In this document: in pieces, positions 11,272-23,908 of the stretch
Layout: the number at the start of each line of letters is the position of its first letter
Numbering within the stretch: the first letter of the stretch is position 1
Origin: Delphinus delphis
Taxonomy: Eukaryota > Chordata > Mammalia > Artiodactyla > Delphinidae
Assembly (NCBI RefSeq): GCF_949987515.2
Contig: NW_027192659.1
Span: 558,001-622,000, forward strand
Direction of reading: 5' to 3'
DNA: 64,000 nucleotides
Position numbers and translations under genes: made by a program
Notes under the pieces: generated by a model
The model's database searches: none
What the model saw: only the letters and a program-made list of their open reading frames with translations
Told to the model about the DNA's origin: nothing

Positions 11272-12851
11272 TTGGCCAAAAAGTGCGTATGCGTTTTTTC
11301 CTGAATATATTCAGGAAAAAACGCATATGCCCTTTTTGGCCAAGTGCATCATTGTGGACGTTCTGCCTCTTTTCCTATGCTTTCAATGCAATTCCAGTCT
11401 ACCTCCTGAAATCGGTTTCCTGCAATTCTGCCCCGCTTTCATGTCCTCTTGGCAGCCTTACTTCAGTATATTTTTGGACGATAGCTGTCATTTATAACTC
11501 TGCAGGTTTGTGAATTACAGTGCCCCTGAGCTCCTTTCTTCAACTCGCTTTCTTGTGAGCTTCCTGCAACACCGCAGGATGGCTTCAGGCCCTAATCTGG
11601 TTCCGGCACGGCACGCTGAGCCTTTGGTTAATTCCTCTTCCTGTTGGGAAATGAGAGTTACATTTGCCCGTCCAGACACCTCCAGCTAGTCTCTCATTGG
11701 ATCTCGCTATTCCTGTTCATCTTCCGCAGAAATTGAAAACTGGGCCAAACAGGAGATTAAAGGGACTGACTCTCCAAGTGGGGAGAGTGTTAGTAAAGCG
11801 TCTGGAATGTTGCACCCGAGTTCCAGGGTACGAAAACTGAGACATATTTGAACACATCTCCCGATCACATGGTTGATCATACTCTAGGTTCCACATGCAT
11901 GTTTTAGCTGAAGGAAGAATACCTTAAACCTGGGTAGTTGAAACCTGTGGAATGGGTACCATGCAATATGACTTCAAAGGGTCTTCATTTGCTCACCGAA
12001 CCTCTCCAATCCTATCACTGCTGCGTTTATGCCCCTGTACACATGCTTGATTCTCTTTCGGAGACATAGCAATCCATAGGTTTTAAGATACTTACTAGTC
12101 AGGTACATTCTTAGGCGTTTAATATGCGGTGTTGAGTCCATTTCGTTGAGCAAGGAGTAGCTCTTGTCTATTCCATATTTGGCTTAAGGAACTTTATCTG
12201 TGTTCATTTCAATCTCTGGTTTTATGCAGCACCCCAACTCACCTTTCCCCTTAAGCAAGCATAAGTTGATTTTCTAAATTTGAGACCCTGTTCTGTTTTG
12301 GAATTCAGTTCCTGTGTAGCCAAGTTTACATTCCGTGTATTACTGATATCTTATGATGTTTCTTTTTCTGTGTGACTTATTTCAGTTAGAATCATCGTAC
12401 CTGAATCCACTCATTGTGCAGCTAAGGGCCTGATGACATAGATTTCATTGCTGAGTGATATTACTTTGTAAGTAAATACCACAACTTTTTTATCCATTTT
12501 TCACTTTCTGCGATGTTGAACTTGTACTGTAAACAAGGTTCTTGTAAACAGAGGCGTCCCAAACTTTGGGGTGGCTGTGTCTTTTTGATTTTAATTTCCC
12601 TAAGCTATAGGACCATAAGTGGAAGTGCCCTAGGCTCTGTTGCTTTGTTTTTTAGATGTTTCAGGAAACACCATACACTTCTCCCTAGTGTCTGTCGGCA
12701 ATTTACATCCCGCCCATCAGCATAACAAGGCTCCCAGTTCTCCATGGCCTGTCCTGCCTTTCTGGATTTTACACTTTTTTCAGATGGCCCTTTTGACCGG
12801 GGGGAAGTGAGACTTCATTGTCGTGCAGATTTCCTTTGCAAGCTTGCTTGG
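11272..12851 (+). repeat. Monomer 8, 1,580 bp, type A (duplicate of monomer 1)
   Basis: I saw no difference from monomer 1 at an offset of 11,058 bp, including both palindrome mismatches. Confidence 0.92.
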
Positions 12852-14430
12852 TTGACCAAAAAGTGCGTATGCTTTTTTTCCTGAATATATTCAGGAAAAA
12901 ACGCATACGCCCTTTTTGGCCAAGTGCATCATTGTGGACGTTCTGCCTCTTTTCCTATGCTTTCAATGCAATTGCAGTCTACCTCCTGAAATCGGTTTCC
13001 TGCAATTCTGCCCCGATTTCAAGTCCTCTTGGCAGCCTTACTTCAGTATATTTTTGGACGATAGCTGTCATTTATAACTCTGCAGGTTTGTGAATTACAG
13101 TGCCCCTGAGCTCCTTTCTTCAACTCGCTTTCTTGTGACCTGCCCGCAACACCGCAGGATGGCTTCAGGCCCTAATCTGGTTCCGGCACGGCACGCTGAG
13201 CCTTTGGTTAATTCCTCTTCCTGGTGGGAAATGAGAGGTTAATTTGCCCGTCCAGACACCTCCAGCTAGTCTCTCATTGGTTCTCGCTATTCCTGTTTGT
13301 CTTCCACAGAAATTGCAAACTGGGCCAAACAGGAGGTTAAAGGTGCTGACTCTCCAAGTGGGGAGAGTGTTAGTAAAGCGTCTGGAATGTTGCACCCGAG
13401 TACCAGGGTACGAAAACAGAGATATATTTGAATACGTCTCCCGTTCACACGGTTGATCATACTCTGGGTTCCACATGCATGTTTTAGCTGAAGGAAGAAT
13501 ACCTTCAACATGGAGAGCTTAGACCCGTGGAATGGGTACCATGCAATATGACTTCAAAGCTTTTTCATTTGCTCACCAAACCTCTCCAATCCTATCACTG
13601 CTGTGTTTATGCCCCTGTACACACGCTTGTTTCTCTTTCAGAGACATAGCAATCCATAGGTTTTAAGATACTTACTAGTCAGGTACATTCTTAGGCGTTT
13701 AATATGCGGTGTTGAGTCCATTTCGTTGAGCAAGGAGTACCTCTTGTCTAGTCCATATTTGGCTTAAGGAACTTTATCTGTGCTGATTTCAATCTCTGGT
13801 TTTATGCAGCACCCCAACTCACCTTTCCCATTAAGCAAGCATAAGTTGCTTTTCTAAATTTGAGACCCTGTTCTGTTTTGGAATTCAGTTCCTGTGTAGC
13901 CAAGTTTACATTCCGTGTATTAGTGATATCTTATGATGATTCTTTTTCTGTGTGACTTATTTCAGTTAGAATCATCGTACCTGAATCCACTCATTATGCT
14001 GCTATGGGCCTGATGACATAGATTTCATTGCTGAGTGATACTGCATTTTACGTAAGTACCACAAGTTCTTTATCCATTTTTCACTTTCTGTGATATTGAA
14101 CTTGTACGGTAAACGAGGTTCTTGTAAACAGAGGCGTCCCAAACTTTGGGGTGGCTGTGTCTTTTTGATTTTAACTTCCCAAAGCTATAGGCCATAAGTG
14201 GAAGTGCCCTAGGCTCTGTTGCTTTGTTTTTTAGATGTTTCAGGAAACACCATACACTTCTCCCGAGTGTCTGTTGGCAATTTACATCCCGCCCATCAGC
14301 ATAACAAGGCTCCCAGTTCTCCATGGCCTGTCTTGCCTTTCTGGATTTTACACTTTTTTCAGATGGCCCTTTTGACCGGGGGGAAGTGAGACTTCATTGT
14401 AGTGCAGATTTCCTTTGCAAGCTTGCTTGG
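12852..14430 (+). repeat. Monomer 9, 1,579 bp, type B (duplicate of monomer 2)
   Basis: It matches monomer 2 including its three left-arm changes and the missing A. It differs at 14,014 (T; A in monomer 2). Confidence 0.92.
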
Positions 14431-16010
14431 TTGGCCAAAAAGGGCGTATGCGTTTTTTCCTGAATATATTCAGGAAAAAACGCATACGCCCTTTTTGGCC
14501 AAGTGCATCATTGTGGACGTTCTGCCTCTTTTCCTATGCTTTCAATGCAATTCCAGTCTACCTCCTGAAATCGGTTTCCTGCAATTCTGCCCCGCTTTCA
14601 AGTCCTCTTGGCAGCCTTACTTCAGTATATTTTTGGACGATAGCTGTCATTTATAACTCTGCAGGTTTGTGAATTACAGTGCCCCTGAGCTCCTTTCTTC
14701 AATTCGCTTTCTTTTGAGCTGTCCGCAACACCGCAGGATGTCTTCAGGCCCTAATCTGGTTCCGGCATGGCACGCTGAGCCTTTGGTTATTTCCTCTTCC
14801 TGGTGGGAAATGAGAGTTAAATTTGCCCGTCCAGACACCTCCAGCTAGTCTCTCATTGGTTCTCGCTATTCCTGTTCATCTTCCGCAGAAATTGTAAACT
14901 GGGCCAAACAGGAGGTTAAAGGGACTGACTCTCCAAGTCGGGAGAGTGTTAGTAAAGCGTCTGGAATGTTGCACCCGAGTACCAGGGTACGAAAACTGAG
15001 ACATATTTGAACACGTCTTCCAATCACACGGTTGATCATACTCTAGGTTCCACATGCATGTTTTAGCTGAAGGAAGAATACCTTAAACCTGGGTAGTTGA
15101 AACCCGTGGAATGGGTACCATGCAATATGACTTCAAAGGGTCTTCATTTGCTCACCGAACCTCTCCAATCCTATCACTGCTGCGTTTATGCCCCTGTACA
15201 CATGCTTGATTCTCTTTTGGAGACATAGCAATCCATAGGTTTTAAGATACTTACTAGTCAGGTACATTCTTAGGCGTTTAATATGCGGTGTTGAGTCCAT
15301 TTCGTTGAGCAAGGAGTAGCTCTTGTCTATTCCATATTTGGCTTAAGGAACTTTATCTGTGCTCATTTCAATCTCTGGTTTTATGCAGCACCCCAACTCA
15401 CCTTTCCCCTTAAGCAAGCATTAGTTGGTTTTCTAAATTTGAGACCCTGTTCTGTTCTGTAATTCATTTCCTGTGTAGCCAAGTTTATATTCCGTGTATT
15501 ACTGATATCTTATGATGTTTCTTTTTCTGTGTGGCTTATTTCAGTTAGAATCGTCGTACCTGAATCCACTCATTATGCTGCTATGGGCCTGATGACATAG
15601 ATTTCATTGCTGAGTGATACTGCATTGTACGTAAGTACCACAAGTTCTTTATCCATTTTTCACTTTCTGTGATATTGAACTTGTACGGTAAACGAGGTTC
15701 TTGTAAACAGAGGCGTCCCAAACTTTGGGGTGGCTGTGTCTTTTTGATTTTAATTTCCCTAAGCTATAGGACCATAAGTGGAAGTGCCCTAGGCTCTGTT
15801 GCTTTGTTTTTTAGATGTTTCAGGAAACACCATACACTTCTTCCCAGTGGCTGTTGGCAATTTACATCCCGCCCATCAGCATAACAAGGCTCCCAGTTCT
15901 CCATGGCCTGTCCTGCCTTTCTGGATTTTACACTTTTTTCAGATGGCCCTTTTGACCGGGGGGAAGTGAGACTTCATTGTAGTGCAGATTTCCTTTGCAA
16001 GCTTGCTTGG
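14431..16010 (+). repeat. Monomer 10, 1,580 bp, type B (duplicate of monomer 3)
   Basis: It matches monomer 3; I saw no difference. Its palindrome is perfect. Confidence 0.92.
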
Positions 16011-17591
16011 TTGGCCAAAAAGGGCGTATGCGTTTTTTCCTGAATATATTCAGGAAAAAACGCATACGCCCTTTTTGGCCAAGTGTATCATTGTGGACGT
16101 TCTGCCTCTTTCCCTATGCTTTCAATGCAATTCCAGTCTACCTCCTGAAATCGGTTTCCTGCAATTCGGCCCCGCTTTCAAGTCCTCTTGGCAGCCTTAC
16201 TTCAGTATATTTTTGGACGATAGCTGTCATTTATAACTCTGCAGGTTTGTGAATTACAGTGCCCCTCAGCTCCTTTCTTCAACTCGCTTTCTTTTGAGAT
16301 GGCCGCAACACCGCAGGATGGCTTCAGGCCCTAATCTGGTTCTGGCACGGCACGCTGAGCCTTTGGTTATTTCCTCTTCCTGGTGGGAAATGAGAGTTAA
16401 ATTTGCCCGTCCAGACACCTCCAGCTAGTCTCTCATTGGATCTCGCTATTCCTGTTCATCTTCCGCAGAAATTGCAAACTGGGCCAAACAGGAGGTTAAA
16501 GGCGCTGACTCTCCAAGTGGGGAGAGTGTTAGTAAAGCGTCTGGAATGTTGCACCCGAGTACCAGGGTACGAAAACTGAGACATATTTGAACACGTCTCC
16601 CGATCACATGGTTGATCATACTCTGGGTTCCACATGCATGTTTTATCTGAAGGAAGAATACCTTAAACCTGGAGAGTTGAGACCCGTGGAATGGGTACCA
16701 TGCAATATGACTTCAAAGGGGTCTTCATTTGCTCACCGAATCTCTCCAATCCTATCACTGCTGCGTTTATGTCCCTGTACACATGCTTGATTCTCTTTCA
16801 GAGACATAGCAATCCATAGGTTTTAAGATACTTACTAGTCAGGTACATTCTTAGGCGTTTAATATGGGGTGTTGAGTCCATTTCGTTGAGCAAGGAGGAG
16901 CTCTTGTCTATTCCATATTTGGCTTAAGGAACTTTATCTGTGCTCATTTCAATCTCTGGTTTTATGCAGCACCCCAACTCACCTTTCCCCTTAAGCAAGC
17001 ATAAGTTACTTTTCTAAATTTGAGACCCTGTTCTCTTTTCGAATTCAGTTCCTCTGTAGCCAAGTTTACATTCCGTGTATTACTGATATCTTATGATGTT
17101 TCTTTTTCTGTGTGACTTATTTCAGTTAGAATCATCATACCTGAATCCACTCATTGTGCTGCTAAGGGCCTGATGACATAGATTTCATTGCTGAGTGATA
17201 TTGCTTTGTAAGTAAATACCACAAATTCTTTATCCATTTTTCACTTTCTGCGATGTTGAACTTGTACTGTAAACGAGGTTCTTGTAAACAGAGGCGTCCC
17301 AAACTTTGGGGTGGCTGTGTCTTTTTGATTTTAATTTCCCTAAGCTATAGGACCATAAGTGGAAGTGCCCTAGGCTCTGTTGCTTTGTTTTTTAGATGTT
17401 TCAGGAAACACCATACACTTCTCCCTAGTGTCTGTTGGCAATTTACATCCCGCCCATCAGCATAACAAGGCTCCCAGTTCTCCATGGCCTGTCCTGCCTT
17501 TCTGGATTTTACACTTTTTTCAGATGGCCCTTTTGACCGGGGGGAAGTGAGACTTCATTGTAGTGCAGATTTCCTTTGCAAGCTTGCTTGG
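16011..17591 (+). repeat. Monomer 11, 1,581 bp, type A (duplicate of monomer 4)
   Basis: It matches monomer 4, including the extra G and AGTGTATC just after the palindrome. Confidence 0.92.
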
Positions 17592-19171
17592 TTGGCCAAA
17601 AAGGGCGTATGCGTTTTTTCCTGAATATATTCAGGAAAAAACGCATACGCCCTTTTTGGCCAAGTGCATCATTGTGGACGTTCTGCCTCTTTCCCTATGC
17701 TTTCAATGCAATTCCAGTCTACCTCCTGAAATCGGTTTCCTGCAATTCTGCCCCGCTTTCAAGTCCTCTTGGCAGCCTTACTTCAGTCTATTTTTGGACG
17801 ATAGCTGTCATTTATAACTCTGCAGGTTTGTGAATTACAGTGCCCCTGAGCTCCTTTCTTCAACTCGCTTTCTTGTGACCTGGCCGCAACACCGCAGGAT
17901 GGCTTCAGGCCCTAATCTGGTTCCGGCACGGCACGCTGAGCCTTTGGTTATTTCCTCTTCCTGGTGGGAAATGAGAGTTAAATTTGCCCGTCCAGACACC
18001 TCCAGCTAGTCTCTCATTGGTTCTCCCTATTCCTGTTCATCTTCCGCTGAAATTGAAAACTGGGCCAAACAGGAGGTTAAAGGCACTGACTCTCCAAGTG
18101 GGGAGAGTGTTATTAAAGCTTCTGGAATGTTGCACCCGAGTACCAGGGGAGGAAAACTGAGACATATTTGAACACGTCTCCCATTCACACGGTTGATCAT
18201 ACTCTAGGTTCCACATGCATGTTTTAGCTGAAGGAAGAATACCTTAAACCTGGGTCGTTGAAACCCGTGGAATGGGTACCATGCAATATGACTTCAAAGG
18301 GTCCTCATTTGCTCACCGAACCTCTCCAATCCTATCACTGCTGCGTTTATGCCCCCGTACACATGCCTTATTCTCTTTCGGATTCATAGCAATCCATAGG
18401 TTTTAAGATACTTACTAGTCAGGTACATTCTTAAGCGTTTAATATGCGGTGTTGAGTCCATTTCATTGAGCAAGGAGTAGCTCTTGTCTATTCCATATTT
18501 GGCTTAAGGAACTTTATCTGTGCTCATTTCAATCTCTGGTTTTATGCAGCACCCCAACTCACCTTTACCCTTAAGCAAGCATAAGTTGGTTTTCTAAATT
18601 TGAGACCCTGTTCTCTTTTCGAATTCAGTTCCTCTGTAGCCAAGTTTACATTCCGTGTATTACTGATATCTTATGATGTTTCTTTTTCTGTGTGACTTAT
18701 TTCAGTTAGAATCATCATACCTGAATCCACTCATTGTGCTGCTAAGGGCCTGATGACATAGATTTCATTGCTGAGTGATATTGCTTTGTAAGTAAATACC
18801 ACAACTTCTTTATCCATTTTTCACTTTCTGTGATGTTGAACTTGTACTGTAAACGAGGTTCTTGTAAACAGAGCCGTTCCAAACTTTGGGGTGGCTGTGT
18901 CTTTCTGATTTTAATTTCCCTAAGCTATAGGACCATAAGTGGAATTGCCCTAGACTCTGTTGCTTTGTTTCTTAGATGTTTCAGGAAACATCATACACTT
19001 CTCCCGAGTGTCTGTTGGCAATTTACATCCCGCCCATCAGCATAACAAGGCTCCCAGTTCTCCATGGCCTGTCCTGCCTTTCTGGATTTTACACTTTTTT
19101 CAGATGGCCCTTTTGACCGGGGGGAAGTGAGACTTCATTGTAGTGCAGATTTCCTTTGCAAGCTTGCTTGG
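17592..19171 (+). repeat. Monomer 12, 1,580 bp, type A (duplicate of monomer 5)
   Basis: It matches monomer 5 except C at 18,436 and T at 18,991. Its palindrome is perfect. Confidence 0.92.
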
Positions 19172-20749
19172 TTGGCCAAAAAGGGCGTATGCGTTTTTTC
19201 CTGAATATATTCAGGAAAAAACGCATACGCCCTTTTTGGCCAAGTGCATCATTGTGGACGTTCTGCCTCTTTTCCTATGCTTTCAATGCAATTCCAGCCT
19301 ACCTCCTGAAATCGGTTTCCTGCAATTCTGCCCCGCTTTCAAGTCCTCTTGGCAGCCTTACTTCAGTATATTTTTGGACGATAGCTGTCATTTATAACTC
19401 TGCAGATTTGTGAATTACAGTGCCCCTGAGCTCCTTTCTTCAACTCGCTTTCTTGTGAGCTGGCCACAACACCGCAGGATGGCTTCAGGCCCTAATCTGT
19501 TTCCGGCACGGCACGCTGAGCCTTTGGTTATTTCCTCTTCCTGGTGGGAAATGAGAGTTAAATTTGCCCGTCCAGACACCTCCAGCTAGTCTCTCATTGG
19601 TTCTCCCTATTCCTGTTCATCTTCCGCAGAAATTGCAAACTGGGCCAAACAGGAGGTTAAAGGCGCTGACTCTCCAAGTGGGGAGAGTGTTAGTAAAGCG
19701 TCTGGAATGTTGCACCCGAGTACCAGGGGAGGAAAACTGAGACATATTTGAACACGTCTCCCATTCACACGGTTGATCATACTCTAGGTTCCACATGCAT
19801 GTTTTAGCTGAAGGAAGAATACCGTAACCTGGGTAGTTGAAACCCGTGGAATGGTTACCATGCAATATGACTTCAAAGGGTCTTCATTTGCTCACCGAAC
19901 CTCTCCAATCCTATCACTGCTGCGTTTATGCCCCTGTACACATTCTTGATTCTCTTTCGGAGACATAGCAATCCATAGGTTTTAAGATACTTACTAGTCA
20001 GGTACATTCTTAGGCGTTTAATATGCGGTGTTGCATCCATTTTGTTGAGCAAGGAGTAGCTCTTGTCTATTCCATATTTGGCTTAAGGAACTTTATCTGT
20101 GCTCATTTCGATCTCTGGTTTTAGCAGCACCCAAACTCACCTTTACCCTTAAGCAAGCATAAGTTGGTTTTCTAAATTTGAGACCCTGTTCTGTTCTGCA
20201 ATTCAGTTCCTGTGTAGCCAAGTTTACATTCCGTGTATTACTGATATCTTATGATGTTTCTTTTTCTGTGTGAGTTATTTCAGTTAGAATCATCATACCT
20301 GAATCCACTCATTGTGCTGCTAAGGGCCTGATGACATAGATTTCATTGCTGAGTGATATTGCTTTGTAAGTAAATACCACAACTTCTTTATCCATTTTTC
20401 ACTTTCTGCGATGTTGAACTTGTACTGTAAATGAGGTTCTTGTAGACAGAGCCGTTCCAAACTTTGGGGTGGCTGTGTCTTTTTGATTTTAATTTCCCTA
20501 AGCTATAGGTCCATAAGTGGAAGTGCCCTAGGCTCTGTTACTTTGTTTTTTAGATGTTTCAGGAAACACCATACACTTCTCCCGAGTGTCTGTTGGCAAT
20601 TTACATCCCGTCCATCAGCATAACAAGGCTCCCAGTTCTCCATGGCCTGTCCTGCCTTTCTGGATTTTACACTTTTTTCAGATGGCCCTTTTGACCGGGG
20701 GGAAGTGAGACTTCATTGTAGTGCAGATTTCCTTTGCAAGCTTGCTTGG
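19172..20749 (+). repeat. Monomer 13, 1,578 bp, type A (duplicate of monomer 6)
   Basis: It matches monomer 6 with both single-base deletions. It is the last monomer of the right 11-kb copy. Confidence 0.92.
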
Positions 20750-22329
20750 TTGGCCAAAAAGGGCGTATGCGTTTTTTCCTGAATATATTCAGGAATAAAC
20801 GCATACGCCCTTTTTGCCCAAGTGCATCAATGTGGACGTTCTGCCTCTTTTCCTATGCTTTCAATGCAATTCCAGTCTACCTCCTGAAATCGATTTCCTG
20901 CAATTCTGCCCCGCTTTCAAGTCCTCTTGGCAGCCTTACTTCAGTCTATTTTTGGACGATAGCCCTCATTTATAACTCTGCAAGTTTGTGAATTACAGTG
21001 CCTCTGAGCTCCTTTCTTCAACTCGCTTTCTTGTGACCTGGCCAAAACACCACAGGATGGCTTCAGGCCCTAATCCGTTTCTGGCACGGCACACTGAGCC
21101 TTTGGTTAATTCCTCTTCCTGGTGGGAAATGAGAGTTAAATTTGCCCGTCCACACACCTCCAGCTAGTCTCTCATTGGTTCTCGCTATTCCTGTTCATCT
21201 TCCGCAGAAATGGCAAACTGGGCCAAACAGGAGGTTAAAGGGACTGACTCTCCAAGTGGGGAGAGTGTTAGTAAAGCGTCTGGAATGTTGCACCTGAGTA
21301 CCAGGGTATGAAAACTGAGACATATTTGAACACGTCTCCCGATCACATGGTTGATCATACTCTAGGTTCCACATGCATGTTTTAGCTGAAGGAAGAATAC
21401 CTTAAACCTGGGTAGTTGAAACCCGTGGAATGGGTACCATGCAATATGATTTCAAAGCTTCTTCATTTGCTCACCAAACCTCTCCAATCCTATCACTGCT
21501 GTGTTTATGCCCCTGTACACATGCTTGTTTCTCTTTCAGAGACATAGCAATCCATAGGTTTTAAGATACTTACTAGTCAGGTACATTCTTAGGCGTTTAA
21601 TATGCGGTGTTGAGTCCATTTCGTTGAGCAAGGAGTAGCTCTTGTCTATTCCATATTTGGCTTAAGGAACTTTATCTGTGCTCATTTCAATCTCTGGTTT
21701 TATGCAGCACCCCAACTCACCTTTACCCTTAAGCAAGCATAAGTTGGTTTTCTAAATTTGAGACCCTGTTCTGTTCTGTAATTCAGTTCCTGTGTAGCCA
21801 AGTTTACATTCCGTGTATTACTGATATCTTATGATGTTTCTTTTTCTGTGTGACTTATTTCAGTTAGAATCATCATACCTGAATCCACTCATTGTGCTGC
21901 TAAGGGCCTGATGACATAGATTTCATTGCTGAGTGATATTGCTTTGTAAGTAAATACCACAACTTCTTTATCCATTTTTCACTTTCTGCGATGTTGAACT
22001 TGTACTGTAAACGATTTTCTTGTAAACAGAGGCGTTCCAAACATTGGGGTGGCTGTGTCTTTCTGATTTTAATTTCCCTAAGCTATAGGACCATAAGTGG
22101 AAGTGCCCTAGGCTCTGTTGCTTTGTTTTTTAGATGTTTCAGGAAACACCATACACTTCTCCCGAGTGTCTGTTGGCAATTTACATCCCGCTCATCAGCA
22201 TAACAAGGCTCCCACTTCTCCATGGCCTGTCCTGCCTTTCTGGATTTTACACTTTTTTCAGATGGCCCTTTTGACCGGGGGGAAGTGAGACTTCATTGTA
22301 GTGCAGATTTCCTTTGCAAGCTTGCTTGG
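20750..22329 (+). repeat. Monomer 14, 1,580 bp, type A
   Basis: Its right palindrome arm has two changes (GGAATAAACGC and TTTTTGCCCAA). It shares AGGAATAAACGC and CATCAATGTGG with monomers 16 and 32. Private changes include GATAGCCCTCATTT near 20,958 and CACCACAGGATGG near 21,047. Confidence 0.91.
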
Positions 22330-23908
22330 TTGGCCAAAAAGGGCGTATGCGTTTTTTCCTGAATATATTCAGGAAAGAACGCATACGCCTTTTTTTGGCC
22401 AAGTGCATCATTGTGGACGTTCTGCCTCTTTTCCTATGCTTTCAATGCAATTCCAGTCTACCTCCTGAAATCGGTTTCCTGCAATTCTGCCCCGCTTTCA
22501 AGTCCTCTTGGCAGCCTTACTTCAGTATATTTTTGGACGATAGCTGTCATTTATAACTCTGCAGGTTTGTGAATTACAGTGCCCCTGAGCTCCTTTCTTC
22601 AACTCGCTTTCTTTTGAGCTGGCCGCAACACCGCAGGATGGCTTCAGGCCCTAATCTGTTGCTGACACAGCACGCTGAGCCTTTGGTTATTTCCTCTTCC
22701 TGGTGGGAAATGAGAGTTAAATTTGCCCGTCCAGACACCTCCAGCTAGTCTCTCATTGGTTCTCACTATTCCTGTTCATCTTCCGCAGAAATTGCAAACT
22801 GGGCCAAACAGGAGGTTAAAGGCGCTGACTCTCCAAGTGGGGAGAGTTTTAGTAAAGCGTCTGGAATGTTGCACCCGAGTACCAGGGAGGAAAACTGAGA
22901 CATATTTGAACACGTCTCCCGTTCACACGGTTGATCATACTGTGGGTTCCACATGTATGTTTTAGCTGAAGGAAGAATACCTTAAACCTGGAGAGTTGAG
23001 ACCCGTGGAATGGGTACCATGCAATATGACTTCAAAGGGGCTTCATTTGCTCACCGAACCTCTCCAATCCTGTCACTGCTGCGTTTATGCCCCTGTACAC
23101 ATGCTTGATTCTCTTTTGGAGACATAGTAATCCATAGGTTTTAAGATACTTACTAGTCAGGTACATTCTTAGGAATTTAATATGGGGTGTTGAGTCCATT
23201 TCGTTGAGCAAGGAGTAGCTCTTGTCTATTCCATATTTGGCTTAAGGAAATTTATCTGTGCTCATTTCAATCTCTGGTTTTATGCAGCACCCCAACTCAC
23301 TTTCCCCTTAAGAAAGCATAAGTTGGCTTTCTAAATTTGAGACCCTGTTCTGTTTTGGAATTCAGTTCCTGTGTAGCCAAGTTTACATTCCGTGTATTAG
23401 TGATATCTTATGATGTTTCTTTTTCTGTGTGACTTATTTCAGTTAGAATCATCGTACCTGAATCCACTCATTACGCTGCTATGGGCCTGATGACATAGAT
23501 TTCATTGCTGAGTGATACTACATTGTTCGTAAGTACCACAAGTTCTTTATCCATTTTTCACTTTCTCTGATATTGAACTTGTATGGTAAACGAGGTTCTT
23601 GTAAACAGAGGCGTCCCAAGCTTTGGGGTGGCTGTGTCTTTTTGATTTTAATTTCCCTAAGCTATAGGACCATAAGTGGAAGTGCCCTAGGCTCTGTTGC
23701 TTTGTTTTTTTGATGTTTCAGGAAACACCATACACTTCTCCCGAGTGTCTGTTGGCAATTTACATCCCGCCCATCAGCATAACCAGGCTCCCAGTTCTCC
23801 ATGGCCTGTCATGCCTTTCTGGATGTTACAATTTTTTCAGATGGCCCTTTTGACCGGGGGGAAGTGAGACTTCATTGTAGTGCAGATTTCCTTTGCAGGC
23901 TTGCTTGG
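22330..23908 (+). repeat. Monomer 15, 1,579 bp, type B
   Basis: The palindrome is 73 bp here because the right arm reads CGCCTTTTTTTGGCCAA; AGGAAAGAACGC adds another mismatch. Single-base deletions occur in CCAGGGAGGAAAAC (about 22,884) and AACTCACTTTCCCC (about 23,294). Confidence 0.91.

Larger units (their letters stand above)
9704..20761 (+). repeat. 11,058-bp tandem duplication, right copy (7 monomers)
   Basis: Bases 11,059-20,761 match 1-9,703. The first difference at the right edge is at 9,704 (T) versus 20,762 (G), inside the left arm of the palindrome, and it is followed by many differences. The last shared private variant is CCCGTCCATCAG at about 9,550 and 20,608, so the crossover lies within about 9,553-9,704. 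Bases 9,704-11,058 have no partner in the window; by geometry their partner precedes base 1. Confidence 0.85.
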
